Of a DNA stretch of 10,638 bases, positions 1 through 6,532 are shown piece after piece. The DNA is from Oscillospiraceae bacterium. Its GTDB lineage: Bacteria; Bacillota_A; Clostridia; Monoglobales; WRBX01. Numbering within the stretch: position 1 is the stretch's first letter; each line of letters begins with the position of its first letter. Location: assembly GCA_009784335.1 (NCBI GenBank), contig WRBX01000013.1, positions 1-10,638 of the forward strand, read 5' to 3'. Below the pieces are notes generated by a model. That model ran no database searches and was not told the origin of the DNA. It saw nothing but the letters and a program-made list of their open reading frames with translations. The translations under genes and the position numbers were made by a program.

Positions 1-454
1 CCACATCTACCACTCGGCGGGAGGGCTTGGATAAAACCACCGCGACTTCGCATGTAGGGGGCGCTGCCTCGGGCGCGCCGCTTGCTGCCATCCTTTCAAA
101 CATTTTCTTCAACTTGGCAATCGGGCGGCCGCTATCGCAAATATCGTCGACAATTATCACATTTCGCCCGCTAATATCGCCGGTTAAATCTTTGTGAATC
201 GTCACCACGCCGCTGCTCTCCTGCGCCGCGCCATAGCTACCCACCGAAATAAAATCGATTTCAACATCTATAGTAGGGGCCGCCGTCCCGGGCGGCCCGC
301 ACTTTAACTCACGCATTAAATCAACCAAAAAAGGCGCGCCGCCTCGCAGTACGCCAACCAAAGTGAGCGGCCGCCCCGCATACTTGCGGCTGATTTCCCC
401 CGCGATTTCGCGCACTCGCTTTGCAATTTGCTCTTTGGTAAATAAAACTTGCAT
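1..454 (-). CDS. hpt: Hypoxanthine (guanine) phosphoribosyltransferase, 3' end beyond window
   Basis: Purine-salvage enzyme that joins hypoxanthine or guanine to PRPP to give IMP or GMP in the cytoplasm. The visible 151 residues begin MQVLFTKEQI and carry the family landmarks in order: VLRGGAPFLVDL (35-46), DFISVGSYG..SSGVV (67-84), the PRPP-binding loop VIIVDDICDSG (99-109, two adjacent acidic residues) and LSKPSRR (141-147). The family is usually about 180 residues, so roughly the last 30-50 residues lie off the left edge. Compared with recalled Bacillus homologues, two extra segments stand out: residues 52-61 (CGPPGTAAPT) and 125-134 (SGAPEAAPPT). Each is encoded by a copy of the same GC-rich palindromic repeat, read in the same frame. 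The start lies 1 nt after the restriction-endonuclease stop codon, and its Shine-Dalgarno (AGGA, 6 nt upstream) is inside that gene's last codons. Family assignment is firm; whether the inserted enzyme is active is unknown. Confidence 0.93.
   Translation of the reverse strand, partial: MQVLFTKEQIAKRVREIAGEISRKYAGRPLTLVGVLRGGAPFLVDLMRELKCGPPGTAAPTIDVEIDFISVGSYGAAQESSGVVTIHKDLTGDISGRNVIIVDDICDSGRPIAKLKKMFERMAASGAPEAAPPTCEVAVVLSKPSRRVVDV
54..81 (-). repeat. GC-rich palindromic repeat inserted in frame in hpt (copy B)
   Basis: A 28-nt unit begins GTAGGGG on the plus strand and contains CGGGCG. It matches the copy at 273-300 at 22 of 28 positions by hand alignment. It can fold through GGCGC (60-64) and GCGCC (75-79). 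It encodes hpt residues 125-134 between the PRPP loop region and the next beta strand, where homologues have fewer residues. Surrounding coding sequence is less GC-rich. The repeat identity rests on only two copies here. Confidence 0.72.
273..300 (-). repeat. GC-rich palindromic repeat inserted in frame in hpt (copy A)
   Basis: A 28-nt unit begins GTAGGGG on the plus strand and has a perfect 8-bp stem, GGGCCGCC (276-283) with GGCGGCCC (291-298), around a short loop. It encodes hpt residues 52-61, between LMREL and the strand DVEIDFISVGSYG. Same orientation, frame and family as the copy at 54-81. Confidence 0.75.
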
Positions 455-455
455 A

Positions 456-980
456 TTATTTCCTTGGCATAGGCAACCCAAATTTTGTTAGAGGAATACA
501 CTCAAAATAATAGTGGCAACCCACGCTAATTATGTAATCTAAAACATCTTTGTATTTTGGCTTTAAAAACCAATCGCACAATAGATAAACATATTCAACA
601 TCAATATTCAACCTCGAAAGCAGTTTTTGATATTGTTTTTTCTTAAAATCGCAAGTCTGCAATTTCTCATCAACGCTCCCCTCTACTTTCTGAAATTTCT
701 TTTCAATTATGAACATAGTATTCTCTAATATCACAAAAATCGCTTCGTCGGGTCGTAGCTGTTTGGTCAATACATCTTTCCACACCACTCCGTTCTCTTT
801 GAGAAACCTATAAAAATCGTTCCATTTGTAAACACTTGCCACCTTCTTTCCTTTGTAGAAAACATCATGATTTTTGACTTCGTAACCATTCTGCATAGAA
901 ATGAAAGTTGAAAGATCGGTTTTTCCTTCAAAAATTAATCCCGTTTTTGTGTTGCCGCCGCCAATGCCACCTTTTATCAT
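456..980 (-). CDS. Putative type II restriction endonuclease, PD-(D/E)XK fold
   Basis: A 174-residue protein predicted to cleave DNA at the site protected by the adjacent methyltransferase. A textbook PD-(D/E)XK signature is visible: P77-D78, fourteen residues, then E93-K94-K95 (IIEKK), in a strand-turn-strand context (EAIFVILENTMFIIEKKFQ). An N-terminal GGNTKTGLIFE segment (8-18) supplies a possible further acidic residue (E18), and a charged block GSVDEKLQTCDFKKKQY (101-117) follows the catalytic strand. The start is well set: AGGAG overlaps the methyltransferase stop codon (TAGGAG) 6 nt before ATG, so the two genes are probably translationally coupled. The coding sequence is clearly AT-richer than hpt or murA and it carries one of the window's five GATC sites (914). 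I do not recognise a named prototype enzyme. Nuclease function is inferred from motif plus neighbour; the GATC target is inferred from site depletion. Confidence 0.8.
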   Translation of the reverse strand: MIKGGIGGGNTKTGLIFEGKTDLSTFISMQNGYEVKNHDVFYKGKKVASVYKWNDFYRFLKENGVVWKDVLTKQLRPDEAIFVILENTMFIIEKKFQKVEGSVDEKLQTCDFKKKQYQKLLSRLNIDVEYVYLLCDWFLKPKYKDVLDYIISVGCHYYFECIPLTKFGLPMPRK

Positions 981-989
981 CGCTTACTC

Positions 990-1898
990 CTAAAAGTTAC
1001 TTATCAATAACTCGCTTATTTTGCCTCTCTTCCCACTGTCCGAGTTTATCATCCGATTTGCTCTGATTCTTTTTATGTTATGGCTGTCATACAACTCGTC
1101 AAAAAAATTATCTTCCTCATTTGTATTTTTTGGATCAGAATTGCTTAACAATATTGCCGCACCTTTTTGGCTAATAATATCAACATAATGTGCTAATTCT
1201 CTTTGCGATATATCATCAAAACTCTCTTTTGAGTAACTGGTAAAACTTGCGGTTTTTGTAAGCGGACGATAAGGCGGATCAAAATATACAAAAGTTCTCT
1301 CGTCAATAAAATTAAGCGAGCCTTTATAATCAGCATTCACAATTTGCACATTTTGCAACTTTTTTGAAACGGCATAAAGATTAGCAGAATCACAAAGTTT
1401 TGGGTTATCATAGCTACCCATCGGAACATTAAATTCATTGTTGCCGTTAACACGATATAACCCGTTAAAGCAAGTCTTATTCAAGAAAATAAAAAGCGAG
1501 GCAATTTCAGCTTGGTTATTTCTTGTTTTGTTCAATTCGTTATATCGCCTTCTTTGCGCATAATAAAACTCTTTTTGCATAATAACAGATAGTGATAAAT
1601 ACTTTGTTTCAAGCAAATATAATCTTTCGATTATTTCGTCCGCATTGTCGCGAATTTCAAGATATGCCGCTATTAAAGAAAAATTGATATCGCTTATATA
1701 GACTTCATCTAAATCATAATTATTGAGAATATCAAAAAGAACCGCCCCGCCGCCAACAAAAGGCTCGGCATATTTATTTATTGTTTGCCCCAACCTCTCT
1801 GGGTAATTGGTGCGAATTTTATCTAAAACTTGCGTTTTCCCACCAACCCATTTAACAAAAGGTTTAGCATTTTCAAAAAAAACAAATTGATCTTTCAT
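990..1898 (-). CDS. D12-class (Dam/DpnM-like) N6-adenine DNA methyltransferase
   Basis: Transfers a methyl group from S-adenosylmethionine to the N6 of adenine in DNA. At 302 residues it is typical for the family. Motifs in alpha-class order: FVKWVGGKTQVL (14-25; motif X), AEPFVGGGAVLFDI (44-57; SAM-binding motif I), LFIFLNKTCFNGLYRVN (135-151), catalytic DPPY (207-210; motif IV) and the C-terminal NRMINSDSGKRGKISELLISN (281-301). Family members mostly recognise GATC (Dam, DpnM, MboI-type), some GATATC (EcoRV-type). In this window GATC is almost absent while GATATC occurs nine times, favouring GATC. It starts 11 nt after the glycosyltransferase gene with a purine-rich AGAAAGAAG upstream, and precedes the endonuclease by 9 nt. 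AT-rich composition and three GATC sites (1133, 1277, 1889) set it apart from the flanking genes and suggest transfer. Confidence 0.95.
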   Translation of the reverse strand: MKDQFVFFENAKPFVKWVGGKTQVLDKIRTNYPERLGQTINKYAEPFVGGGAVLFDILNNYDLDEVYISDINFSLIAAYLEIRDNADEIIERLYLLETKYLSLSVIMQKEFYYAQRRRYNELNKTRNNQAEIASLFIFLNKTCFNGLYRVNGNNEFNVPMGSYDNPKLCDSANLYAVSKKLQNVQIVNADYKGSLNFIDERTFVYFDPPYRPLTKTASFTSYSKESFDDISQRELAHYVDIISQKGAAILLSNSDPKNTNEEDNFFDELYDSHNIKRIRANRMINSDSGKRGKISELLISNF

Positions 1899-1909
1899 TT
1901 TTCTTCTTT

Positions 1910-2824
1910 CTAATGCCCTATCAATCTCATCTCAAAATCTTTCCGTTGCTGATTCACCAGCACATCCAGAATCCAGCCGCTAAACAGCGATTGCACGCCC
2001 ATCAGCATAATAAAGCAACTGCCGATTAGGGTTGGCACCTTTGGCACCTCGCCCGTTTGCCAAAATGTTATAAACACCGGAATCATAAAGCAAAGCGCAA
2101 CAACGAACAATGCCGCTGATATAATGCCAAAAAACGCAAGCGGCCGATAATTTTTATAAAGCCTGAATATCGTGCGCAGCACCTTTGTGCCGTCGGAAAT
2201 CGTCGAAAGCTTGCTCTCGGAGCCCTCCGGCCTATCCTGATAAGTAACCAGCACTGTCTCCACATTTAGCCGCTTATCCACGGCATGAATCGTCATCTCG
2301 GTTTCAATCTCAAAGCCGTTGGAAATCACCGGGAAGGTTTTCACAAATCGCTTAGAAAACACGCGAAGCCCCGTCATGATATCACGCACATTGCTCTTAA
2401 ACAGCTTGTTAATCAGCCAGCGAACAATTTTATTTCCTGAATTATGAAAACGCCGCTTGTTCTCGGTGAAATAAGTAGATGAAAGCCTGTCGCCCACCAC
2501 CATATCTGCCTTCTCCTCAAGCACCAACTTCAACATCTCGGGCACATTATCGAGGGGGTAAGTATCGTCGCCATCAACCATAATGTAGGCATCGGCATCG
2601 ATATCTTGGAACATCGAGCGCACCACAAACCCCTTGCCCTGCTTGCGCTCGCGGATAACAATCGCTCCTGCTGCTGCGGCAATTTCGGCGGTTTTATCCT
2701 TGGAATTATTATCGTAGACATAAATATCGGCCTCGGGAATAATCCGCTTAGTGTCCTCCACCACCTGCTTAATGGTTTTCTCCTCGTTATAACAAGGAAT
2801 AAGCATTGCAATTTTTTTAGACAT
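1910..2824 (-). CDS. GT2 glycosyltransferase, polyprenol-phosphate hexose synthase type
   Basis: Likely transfers a hexose from a nucleotide sugar to a polyprenyl phosphate at the inner face of the membrane. A GT-A catalytic domain fills residues 1-225: IPCYNEEKTI (9-18), YDNNSKDKT (37-45) for nucleotide binding, the metal-binding DGDDTYP (84-90), MTGLRVFSK (150-158), and YQDRPEGSESKL (195-206), as in DPM1/GtrB-like enzymes. Two membrane helices follow (about 230-255 and 264-290), also typical of bacterial GtrB-type proteins. A strong AAAGGAG lies 8 nt before the ATG. It follows the polytopic membrane protein by 40 nt, and such synthases often work with a membrane partner that uses the lipid-linked sugar. 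The sugar cannot be told from sequence. Confidence 0.9.
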   Translation of the reverse strand: MSKKIAMLIPCYNEEKTIKQVVEDTKRIIPEADIYVYDNNSKDKTAEIAAAAGAIVIRERKQGKGFVVRSMFQDIDADAYIMVDGDDTYPLDNVPEMLKLVLEEKADMVVGDRLSSTYFTENKRRFHNSGNKIVRWLINKLFKSNVRDIMTGLRVFSKRFVKTFPVISNGFEIETEMTIHAVDKRLNVETVLVTYQDRPEGSESKLSTISDGTKVLRTIFRLYKNYRPLAFFGIISAALFVVALCFMIPVFITFWQTGEVPKVPTLIGSCFIMLMGVQSLFSGWILDVLVNQQRKDFEMRLIGH

Positions 2825-2853
2825 AATAAAACTCCTTTCAGTCCTTTTTTATA

Positions 2854-2891
2854 GTGATTATTGGCTAGTGGTCAGTGACGCCGCTAATCAC
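2854..2891. repeat. Degenerate copy of the TAGTGGT-type hairpin repeat at a gene end
   Basis: GTGATTA (2854-2860) pairs with TAATCAC (2885-2891). Between them lies GGCTAGTGGTCAGTGAC, which uses the same vocabulary as the full copies at 4937-5004 and 6325-6398. It overlaps the end of the membrane-protein gene, supplying its TAG stop (2865-2867) and last codons. The arms are short, so this may be a decayed copy or chance resemblance. Confidence 0.45.
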
Positions 2892-4112
2892 ATCTTCACT
2901 TGTTTTTTCGTAGAAAAACGGCAGTAAAAACGGCATAAATCCGGCTGCCAATGTGCGATAAGTGAAAATATCATGAATTTGCGCATGCGACTTTGTGATT
3001 ATTATCCATGCCGGCGGCACTAATGTCAATAAAACAGCAAAAGGCCAAACGCCTATCCCTTTCACCCTATTCCACATCGCCGCCATAAATATTGCAACCG
3101 CGGCATAAATAGGAGTCCACCATTTATAAAAAATAAAGCCGGCATTCACTTTCAAAACTTGGATAATCGGTTTTTGATTATGCGCCATATTGGTGCGATA
3201 TTTAATCACGCCTTTTGCATCTTGAAAAGTTCCGTTATTGAAAACATGGTCGGCTATAATCCATTTGCATGCCCAAAACGCTAAATAACCAACAGACCAA
3301 GCAGTTCCCCACATTAGAAAATTTAGCAGCTGCTTCCAAATGCTCTGCTCTTTCTGCAATGCAACAGCAACAGTGGCGAATATCACAAAAGTTATGCCCG
3401 GCGCTGTTAAAAGGTCAAAAAAACTTGTAAGCATACCGATAATCATAAACGGCAAAGGCGTAACCTCTCGCTGCTTCCATAATAGCCAAGTTAAGCTGAA
3501 AAACAGAATAAAATATACATTTACATATTGCATATTTAGCGGCAAGAGCCAAAAGGTTGAAGCTGTCATTGTTACGAAAAACGCCAAAGATGCCTTCCAA
3601 TTAATTCGCTTATAAAGTAGGTAAAGAATAGTAGCAAAAAGAGCATAAAATAGGATATGCATCATAATTCTGAGGCCGCCATAGCTAAAAATCATCAAAG
3701 CCGGTTTCAAGAAAACAAGATATCCATGCCAATATCTGGGATATATCTTATTCGGCGCATATCCTTCAGTAATAGCCTCATGAAGAGCATAGGCAAAACA
3801 AGGCGCCGGGTTGTTGTAATACTTGCCCCACAAACCTGCCCTAAAAGCGTCATAAGAATTTAGATAATAAGCTATGTTAATCATATTGACATCAGTAACA
3901 ATATCCAAAACCCATTTTTCATTATCGCGGATTTCCGGCCTGTCGCCTATTTCTTGCATATAAATCGCAGATTTTTCAACATTGTTTTTGATTGCCGATT
4001 GCGGAATAGCCGAAACAAGTGTCAATAAAAGTATCACGCCAACTAAAATGCCGGCAAACCAAGCGACATATTTAAATGTTTCTTTTAATGCTTGCTTCAT
4101 ATGCTTTTTCAT
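2865..4112 (-). CDS. Polytopic membrane protein, possible GT-C-like partner of the GT2 enzyme
   Basis: I do not recognise a named family. The 415-residue protein has a cytoplasmic basic N terminus, one helix (about 15-36), an external segment of about 95 residues rich in aromatic and acidic residues (37-130, including RDNEKWVLDIVTDVNMINI), then about eight to ten further helices to residue 400. A loop near the end reads KSHAQIHDIFTYR (374-386). One helix followed by a large external segment and then a bundle of helices is reminiscent of GT-C lipid-linked-sugar transferases, and the next gene makes a lipid-linked sugar, so I infer a role in decorating an envelope polymer or protein. No catalytic motif confirms this. 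AAGGAG overlaps the metallo-hydrolase stop codon, about 12 nt before the ATG, a rather long spacing. A second ATG at codon 5 lacks its own ribosome binding site. The last codons (GVTDH and TAG) read into a repeat remnant. Confidence 0.8.
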   Translation of the reverse strand: MKKHMKQALKETFKYVAWFAGILVGVILLLTLVSAIPQSAIKNNVEKSAIYMQEIGDRPEIRDNEKWVLDIVTDVNMINIAYYLNSYDAFRAGLWGKYYNNPAPCFAYALHEAITEGYAPNKIYPRYWHGYLVFLKPALMIFSYGGLRIMMHILFYALFATILYLLYKRINWKASLAFFVTMTASTFWLLPLNMQYVNVYFILFFSLTWLLWKQREVTPLPFMIIGMLTSFFDLLTAPGITFVIFATVAVALQKEQSIWKQLLNFLMWGTAWSVGYLAFWACKWIIADHVFNNGTFQDAKGVIKYRTNMAHNQKPIIQVLKVNAGFIFYKWWTPIYAAVAIFMAAMWNRVKGIGVWPFAVLLTLVPPAWIIITKSHAQIHDIFTYRTLAAGFMPFLLPFFYEKTSEDVISGVTDH

Positions 4113-4128
4113 TGGGCGCTATTGCTCC

Positions 4129-4923
4129 TTAAACGGCCACCACTTCGCAAGGCTCCATCCTTGGTGCGATTTGATATGTGAAATCCGCACCTTCTTTTGC
4201 ACCTATTTTTGTAATCACTTTTAGCATTTCTTTTTTTACCTTATCGGGCGTGTTGTTCTCTTTTGAAAGATGGCTTAGAATCAAATGCTTAGTGCCGTTT
4301 TCTATCATTTTAGAGGCTATTTGCGCAGAAATGCGATTGGGCAAATGCCCATAGTCGCTCAAAATCCTCGCCTTGAGATATTCGGGATACTCTCCGTCGA
4401 TTAGCATTTTCTCATCATGATTGGCTTCGAAAATCGCCACATCACAGGTTAGAATATGCTCTTCTATCTCTTCCGTTATATGCCCAACATCGGTGGCAAT
4501 AACCGCGATTTTGCCATCGCACTCAAACCTAAATCCATGCGAATCCACGGCATCATGCGGCGTTTTGAAAGCTTTTGCTCTGATATTATCAAGATAAATC
4601 TCTTCGCCGGTTTCAAATGTGCGAATATTTGAAGGCGCAATGGCTCCAATGGCATCGCGTTTTAGAATCCAGTCCCATGTTTTGCTTGATGCATAAATCG
4701 GCACACCATATTTGCGCGAAAAAACGCCGGCGCCGCGAATATGGTCAATATGCTCATGCGTGATTAATATGTAATTTATCGCATCCGGCCGTGCGCCGAT
4801 AGACTCAATGCAGCTCTCGATATGCCTCCCCGAAAGCCCGCAATCAATTAAGAGGCTTGTCCCCCCATGCTCTAAATATGCGGAATTTCCGGAAGAACCG
4901 GATGATAATGTGCAGAATTTCAT
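4129..4923 (-). CDS. YycJ/WalJ-like metallo-beta-lactamase-fold hydrolase
   Basis: A 264-residue cytoplasmic MBL-fold enzyme. It begins with the family hallmark MKFCTLSSGSSGNSAYLE and shows the metal ligands in order: THEHIDH (55-61), H123 in TPHD, D145 in ATDVGH, and H218 in LSHLSKENNTP; EANHD (166-170) and GHLPNRISA (192-200) are further family traits. B. subtilis YycJ/WalJ is encoded with the WalKR cell-wall regulators and has been linked to exonuclease activity or coordination of wall and replication. No walKR genes are next to it here, so the exact role is uncertain. AGGAG lies 7 nt before the ATG. A 7-nt-periodic hairpin repeat fills the gap after murA, and its edge runs almost into this ribosome binding site. 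Confidence 0.9.
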   Translation of the reverse strand: MKFCTLSSGSSGNSAYLEHGGTSLLIDCGLSGRHIESCIESIGARPDAINYILITHEHIDHIRGAGVFSRKYGVPIYASSKTWDWILKRDAIGAIAPSNIRTFETGEEIYLDNIRAKAFKTPHDAVDSHGFRFECDGKIAVIATDVGHITEEIEEHILTCDVAIFEANHDEKMLIDGEYPEYLKARILSDYGHLPNRISAQIASKMIENGTKHLILSHLSKENNTPDKVKKEMLKVITKIGAKEGADFTYQIAPRMEPCEVVAV

Positions 4924-4936
4924 AATTTCTCCTAGT

Positions 4937-5004
4937 AATTAGTGGTTAGTGGCTAGTGACTAGTTTTTTCTAATCACTAACCACTAGTCACTAGCCACTA
5001 ATTT
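4937..5004. repeat. Hairpin repeat of the TAGTGGT/CACTA family between murA and the MBL gene
   Basis: A long imperfect inverted repeat: the left arm runs from about 4938 (ATTAGTGGTTAGTGGCTAGT) and the right arm ends about 5003, around a T-rich centre near 4965-4970. On the transcribed (minus) strand it gives a large hairpin with an A-rich loop just after murA. Its ATTAGTGG end supplies the murA stop (TAG, 4998-5000). The arms carry TAG in all three frames. There is no terminal U tract, so it is not a canonical terminator, but it could stabilise mRNA ends or lower downstream expression. Confidence 0.88.
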
Positions 5005-6302
5005 ATCGTACAACTCACATTTGATTGAGGCACAACCTCCGCCTCGCCACTTTCTATTCTCGCAATTTGTGCGCCCAAGCCCTTTAACTTCTCCTCGAAT
5101 CCAACATAACCTCTATCAATATATTGAATGTTTGAAAGCTCCGTGCGCCCGTGAGCAACCAGCCCGGCAATCGCCAGCGCCGCGCCTGCACGCAAATCAG
5201 TAACCCTAACCGATGCGCCCGTTAGGCGGTTTACCCCTTGAATTATTGCGGAATGACCGTCGGTTTTAATATTCGCGCCCATTTTTTTAATCTCATCCAC
5301 ATATTGAAAACGATTATCGAAAACGCTTTCGGTAACAACGCTAACTCCCTCGCAAATGCTTAGAAGAGCTACTATTTGCGGTTGCAAATCGGTTGGGAAA
5401 CCGGGATACGGCAAAGTTTTTATATTGGTGCCGGATAGCTTATGGCTAGCCTTAACGCGCACACTGTCATCATATTCATCTATTTCCACACCGCACTCTG
5501 CAAGCTTTGCAGATAGCGGCTCCAAGTGCCGCGGAATAACATTTTTAACAATAATATCACCGCCGGTCGCTGCTGCTGCAATCATAAAAGTGCCGGCTTC
5601 AATTTGGTCGGGAATAATGGCATATTCACCGCCGCCGAGTTTTTCCACTCCATTGACACGAATTACATCTGTGCCTGCGCCCTTAATATCGGCGCCCATG
5701 CAATTTAGGAAATTGGCAACATCCACCACATGCGGTTCTTTTGCCGCATTTTCAATTCGGGTAGTTCCGCTGGCCAGAACGGCGGCAAACATCACATTCA
5801 ATGTTGCTCCTACGCTGACCACATCAAGATAAATATTATTACCGAATAAGTTTTCCGCCTTTGCATCTACCACGCCATTATGAATTTCAGCGATAGCTCC
5901 CAGGCTACGAAATCCCTTTATATGCTGGTCAATCGGCCTTGGCCCCAGCAGGCAACCACCCGGCATTGGCACGCATGCTTCATGAAATCGCCCCAGCAAT
6001 GAGCCGATTAGATAATAGGAAGCACGCATTTTGCCCGCAAGCTCAAATGACGGCTGTTTTGAAACAAGAGTTCTGCCGTCAATCTTCACTTTGTTGGGCG
6101 TTATCTTCTCAATTCCTGCTCCTAAATCGTGCAGAATATCAAGAATCACATCAACATCTTTTATGTTGGGCAGATTGTCAATTATTGCAATTCCGTCAAC
6201 CAATACGGCCGCCGGAATAACCGCCACAGCCGAATTTTTCATGCCGCTAATTTCAACCTCGCCCGCAAGGCGCTTGCCGCCAATTATCGCAAGTTTCTCC
6301 AA
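4998..6302 (-). CDS. murA: UDP-N-acetylglucosamine 1-carboxyvinyltransferase, MurZ-type
   Basis: First committed step of peptidoglycan synthesis: transfers enolpyruvate from PEP to UDP-GlcNAc in the cytoplasm; target of fosfomycin. At 434 residues it is full length. Visible active-site features: GMKNSA with K22-N23, R93 in MRASYYLIG, the loop cysteine C117 in PGGCLLGPRP (the fosfomycin-attacked residue), D305 in PGFPTDLQPQ, R371 in DLRAGAA and R397 in YIDRGY. GPRPIDQHIKGF and VGATLN (Leu168 where MurAA-type enzymes usually have Glu) resemble the second Gram-positive paralogue (MurZ/MurAB), so another murA may exist elsewhere in the genome. The protein starts with TTG: AGGAG lies about 11 nt upstream, and the nearby ATG at 6313-6311 is out of frame and soon hits a stop. 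A strong promoter and a long leader containing a hairpin repeat precede it. Confidence 0.96.
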   Translation of the reverse strand: MEKLAIIGGKRLAGEVEISGMKNSAVAVIPAAVLVDGIAIIDNLPNIKDVDVILDILHDLGAGIEKITPNKVKIDGRTLVSKQPSFELAGKMRASYYLIGSLLGRFHEACVPMPGGCLLGPRPIDQHIKGFRSLGAIAEIHNGVVDAKAENLFGNNIYLDVVSVGATLNVMFAAVLASGTTRIENAAKEPHVVDVANFLNCMGADIKGAGTDVIRVNGVEKLGGGEYAIIPDQIEAGTFMIAAAATGGDIIVKNVIPRHLEPLSAKLAECGVEIDEYDDSVRVKASHKLSGTNIKTLPYPGFPTDLQPQIVALLSICEGVSVVTESVFDNRFQYVDEIKKMGANIKTDGHSAIIQGVNRLTGASVRVTDLRAGAALAIAGLVAHGRTELSNIQYIDRGYVGFEEKLKGLGAQIARIESGEAEVVPQSNVSCTIN

Positions 6303-6324
6303 GTAAAACTCATCTCCTATGTAT

Positions 6325-6398
6325 ACTAGTGGTTAGTGGTTAGTGGTTAGTGGCTAGAAATTCTCACTAGTCACTAGCCACTAATCACTAGTCACTAT
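6325..6398. repeat. Hairpin repeat of the TAGTGGT/CACTA family in the murA leader
   Basis: The left arm (6325-6357) is almost pure tandem TAGTGGT heptamers, four in a row with the last ending in C. The right arm (6365-6398) is the complementary CACTAGTCACTAGCCACTAA-type sequence, and the spacer is only about 7 nt. It lies between the predicted murA promoter and its ribosome binding site, so murA mRNA would carry it as a large 5' hairpin. Same family as 4937-5004. Confidence 0.9.
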
Positions 6399-6447
6399 AT
6401 TATTCTTTTTCTGCCCATGTGTGAAATTAGAAAATACAATCGTTTAC

Positions 6448-6477
6448 ATAATATGTGCAAGAATAAAACTTTGTCAA
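6448..6477 (-). promoter_or_regulatory. Predicted sigma-A promoter of murA
   Basis: On the minus strand a perfect TTGACA (-35, 6477-6472) is separated by 18 nt from TATTAT (-10, 6453-6448). Transcription would begin near 6441, giving a leader of about 140 nt that includes the hairpin repeat at 6325-6398. Confidence 0.65.
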
Positions 6478-6483
6478 CAATAT

Positions 6484-6512
6484 TTGCATTTTATTCGCCT
6501 AATAAATATTAT
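6484..6512 (+). promoter_or_regulatory. Possible sigma-A promoter of queA
   Basis: TTGCAT (6484-6489), a 17-nt spacer and TATTAT (6507-6512) fit a vegetative promoter. The start point would fall near 6519, next to the AAAAGGA ribosome binding site (6517-6523), leaving a very short leader, which weakens the call. No preQ1 riboswitch-like hairpin is visible between here and the start codon. Confidence 0.3.
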
Positions 6513-6532
6513 TGACAAAAGGACGGATATCA

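Noticed and set aside
990..1898. GATATC (EcoRV-type) as the likely target of the methyltransferase
   Set aside because: GATATC occurs nine times in the window, not fewer than expected, whereas GATC is strongly depleted. This weakens GATATC but does not exclude it.
4937..5004. Rho-independent terminator after murA
   Set aside because: The stem is long but no U tract follows on the transcribed strand, and near-identical structure occurs upstream of murA, so it is a dispersed repeat.
5356..5832. Long open frame of 158 codons opposite murA
   Set aside because: It lies antisense within murA, has no ribosome binding site or recognisable motif, and reads as a shadow of murA codons.
6299..6313. ATG at 6313-6311 as the murA start
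   Set aside because: It is out of frame with murA, follows AGGAG with no spacing, and meets a stop within ten codons; the TTG at 6302 fits the conserved start of the protein.
6325..6398. CRISPR or direct-repeat array from the TAGTGGT units
   Set aside because: The units are 7 nt, contiguous, without spacers, and mirrored into a hairpin.
6398..6532. preQ1 riboswitch before queA
   Set aside because: No compact hairpin with an A-rich tail of the preQ1 type is visible, and the likely leader is very short.
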